Assembly: GCA_020445765.1 (NCBI GenBank) | Contig: JAGRFY010000004.1 | Span: 1,025-51,861, forward strand | Direction: 5' to 3' | Origin: Rhodocyclaceae bacterium | GTDB taxonomy: Bacteria; Pseudomonadota; Gammaproteobacteria; Burkholderiales; Rhodocyclaceae | DNA: 50,837 nucleotides | Shown: positions 47,794-50,837 of the stretch, one piece after another | How positions within the stretch are numbered: position 1 is the first letter of the stretch | How the letters are laid out: each line of letters starts with the position of its first letter | Notes under the pieces: generated by a model | Seen by the model: the letters and a program-made list of their open reading frames with translations, nothing else | Told to the model about the DNA's origin: nothing | Databases searched by the model: none | Translations under genes and position numbers: made by a program

Positions 47794-48054
47794 CTACCGC
47801 TCGCCGGCGTCGGTCCACGGCAACTGCCCGTCATCGTACGGATCCAGTTCGGACAGCCGGGCGTGGGCAGGCCGCAGCAGGGTCGAGACCCGATCCGGCT
47901 CTGGCACCTCGACCAGCGAAAGGATCGGCACCGTGATGCGATGTCCGTTCGCCTGCCACCCGCGATGGCGAACGTCGCGGTGCAGATCGTCGATCTCCGA
48001 CCCGTTGGCGGCGCCTGCCAGCGACACCATCGCGGCCACGGACTGCTGCAGCAC
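47794..48054 (-). CDS. Small uncharacterised protein (86 residues)
   Basis: It begins at GTG 48054, 8 bases after the stop of the secreted 222-residue gene, and reads LQQSVAAMVSLAGAANGSEIDDL then HRDVRHRGWQANGHRITVPIL. Third codon positions are mostly G or C, and the residues make sense for a soluble acidic protein, so coding is likely although no ribosome-binding site is clear. I do not recognise the family. It probably shares a transcript with the gene before it. Confidence 0.5.
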   Translation of the reverse strand: MLQQSVAAMVSLAGAANGSEIDDLHRDVRHRGWQANGHRITVPILSLVEVPEPDRVSTLLRPAHARLSELDPYDDGQLPWTDAGER

Positions 48055-48062
48055 CGGTCGAT

Positions 48063-48731
48063 CTAGTTCCCCGGGGCCATCAGGGCGTTCACATCCTGCG
48101 CAGTGAAATGCACCATCAGGTGTTCATGGGGTTTGCCAGCGGCCATGATCCAGGCATTGAGCGGATGATCGAGCGCGTAGGCCGTCGCCATTGCAGCCTG
48201 CTGTTCACTGAACGGCAGCGGCAAGACCATCACGTGTGGCGTCATCTGGACGATGCCGTCGCTCTCGGCATCCGGCTTCGCCTTGTCGACGGACAGCGAG
48301 GCCGCTCCGATATCGACCGCACTCCTGCTGACGTTCATGCCGGCCAGCATCCAGACCAGGCCGGGCTCGGACGGCAGCGGCTTGCTGCCGGACCACAGCG
48401 CCTGGATGAACGACCACGCGTTGCGATCGAGGCACATCGGATCCCGATACGGTAGCGCCGGCTTGCCGACGCGGATCGAAAACGATCCGCTGGCGATGCA
48501 GGTGTAGGAGCCGCTGCCGTAGCGGGCGAGCACCAGTTCGCCATCCGGCGACCAGCCATAGATCGACGCATTTGCGGTCACCGACGGCGGCGCCGCCTGG
48601 ACCGCATCGGCGATCGTCTCGGCAACCCAGGCCTTGTCGGCCGCATAAGCCGTGGCGCCGACGCCTGCGATGGGCAGCGCGACGCAGATCGAAACGAGTT
48701 GCCGTGTCGCGCGCCAGTCGAACCTGTTCAT
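48063..48731 (-). CDS. Secreted uncharacterised protein (222 residues)
   Basis: A signal peptide (LVSICVALPIAGVGATAYA) is cut before ADKAWVAETIADAV. The mature part contains SIYGWSPDGELVLARYGSGSYTCIASGSFSIRV, a conserved-looking region with DPMCLDRNAWSFIQALW, and FSEQQAAMATAYALDHPLNAWIMAAGKPHEHLMVHF. Two Cys may pair. It lies in the periplasm or outside the cell. I cannot name a family. GGGAGG seven bases before ATG 48731 fixes the start. The 86-residue gene follows at once. Confidence 0.75.
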   Translation of the reverse strand: MNRFDWRATRQLVSICVALPIAGVGATAYAADKAWVAETIADAVQAAPPSVTANASIYGWSPDGELVLARYGSGSYTCIASGSFSIRVGKPALPYRDPMCLDRNAWSFIQALWSGSKPLPSEPGLVWMLAGMNVSRSAVDIGAASLSVDKAKPDAESDGIVQMTPHVMVLPLPFSEQQAAMATAYALDHPLNAWIMAAGKPHEHLMVHFTAQDVNALMAPGN

Positions 48732-48987
48732 GATCGTCCCTCCCGCGAAATTGGGTGGAGGTCGTACTGCGAGCCGCGGATCGCGGTTCTGACCCGGCCG
48801 GCCGCAATTTCACGATAGTCCACAGCGGCCGGATGAGCGCCACCCGATCGGCCGCAGCCGAGGCCTGCGCCGCCCACCGGCACCGTCGACGGTGGCCAGC
48901 CTACCGATCACCGAGGCCGGAAGCGGGCTACGCCAGGCGCGACGAACATCGTCCGGCGCCGGGGCAGGACAGTCCCAGCCGCGAGCG

Positions 48988-50837
<1,850 letters not shown>

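Overview
The window is chromosomal DNA from a GC-rich Gram-negative proteobacterium. G+C is about two thirds in most genes; a 60-base sample inside the RND pump gene (22141-22200) is 43/60 G+C. It encodes lipoproteins with clear lipoboxes, an RND tripartite-efflux pair, c-di-GMP enzymes, a DUF3683-type fused FAD/Fe-S oxidoreductase, pyrE divergent from an exonuclease III gene, and cobalamin-dependent MetH. This mix best fits a betaproteobacterium of the Rhodocyclales/Zoogloeaceae kind. A bifunctional glucosylglycerol-phosphate synthase/phosphatase suggests tolerance of salt or drying. The taxonomic placement is inference. I saw no insertion sequence, prophage, CRISPR array, tRNA or rRNA.

Layout. 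1-1.7 kb: the start of a BNR/WD40-like protein and an NMN-adenylyltransferase-like protein fused to a degenerate phosphotransferase-like domain. 1.8-6.3 kb: amino-acid catabolism, with an Lrp/AsnC regulator divergent from methionine gamma-lyase, a convergent threonine deaminase IlvA, a YbaN-type membrane protein and a RidA-family protein. Both lyases make 2-oxobutyrate, and RidA-type proteins protect cells from the reactive enamines such enzymes release. 6.4-10.3 kb: a 1,296-residue FAD/Fe-S oxidoreductase. 10.3-14.7 kb: a small unknown protein, an MFS transporter and the glucosylglycerol enzyme. 14.7-18.2 kb: a large membrane diguanylate cyclase whose kinase, HPt and two receiver modules have lost key phosphotransfer residues. 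18.2-23.6 kb: a RlmN/Cfr-family radical SAM enzyme and an RND adaptor-pump pair. 23.7-26.9 kb: a PhnD-like periplasmic binding protein coupled to a canonical hybrid histidine kinase.

27.2-31.6 kb holds cell-envelope genes: a secreted dienelactone-hydrolase-like enzyme, a two-CxxCH cytochrome lipoprotein, a BON-domain lipoprotein and a secreted unknown. 31.6-37.9 kb: a sirtuin followed closely by a SWIM/SNF2 ATPase, a periplasmic coiled-coil protein overlapping pyrE, and exonuclease III. 37.9-43.8 kb: a LysE exporter, a PAP2 phosphatase, a response regulator with an HD-GYP domain (the c-di-GMP-degrading counterpart of the cyclase), a DUF2502-like protein, an Hsp20, a proline iminopeptidase and a MarC protein.

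43.8-50.8 kb: two small unknown proteins, a roughly 1.1-kb AT-richer gene-poor stretch with an operator-like inverted repeat, a pectinacetylesterase-family secreted hydrolase of lower G+C, a strong 20-bp terminator hairpin, Ohr, two uncharacterised genes, and the C-terminal two thirds or so of metH running off the right edge.

The most unusual items are the phosphotransfer-dead diguanylate cyclase, the NMNAT/degenerate-kinase fusion, a Met-rich upstream ORF in front of methionine gamma-lyase, the sirtuin-SNF2 pair, and the AT-rich stretch with the secreted hydrolase.
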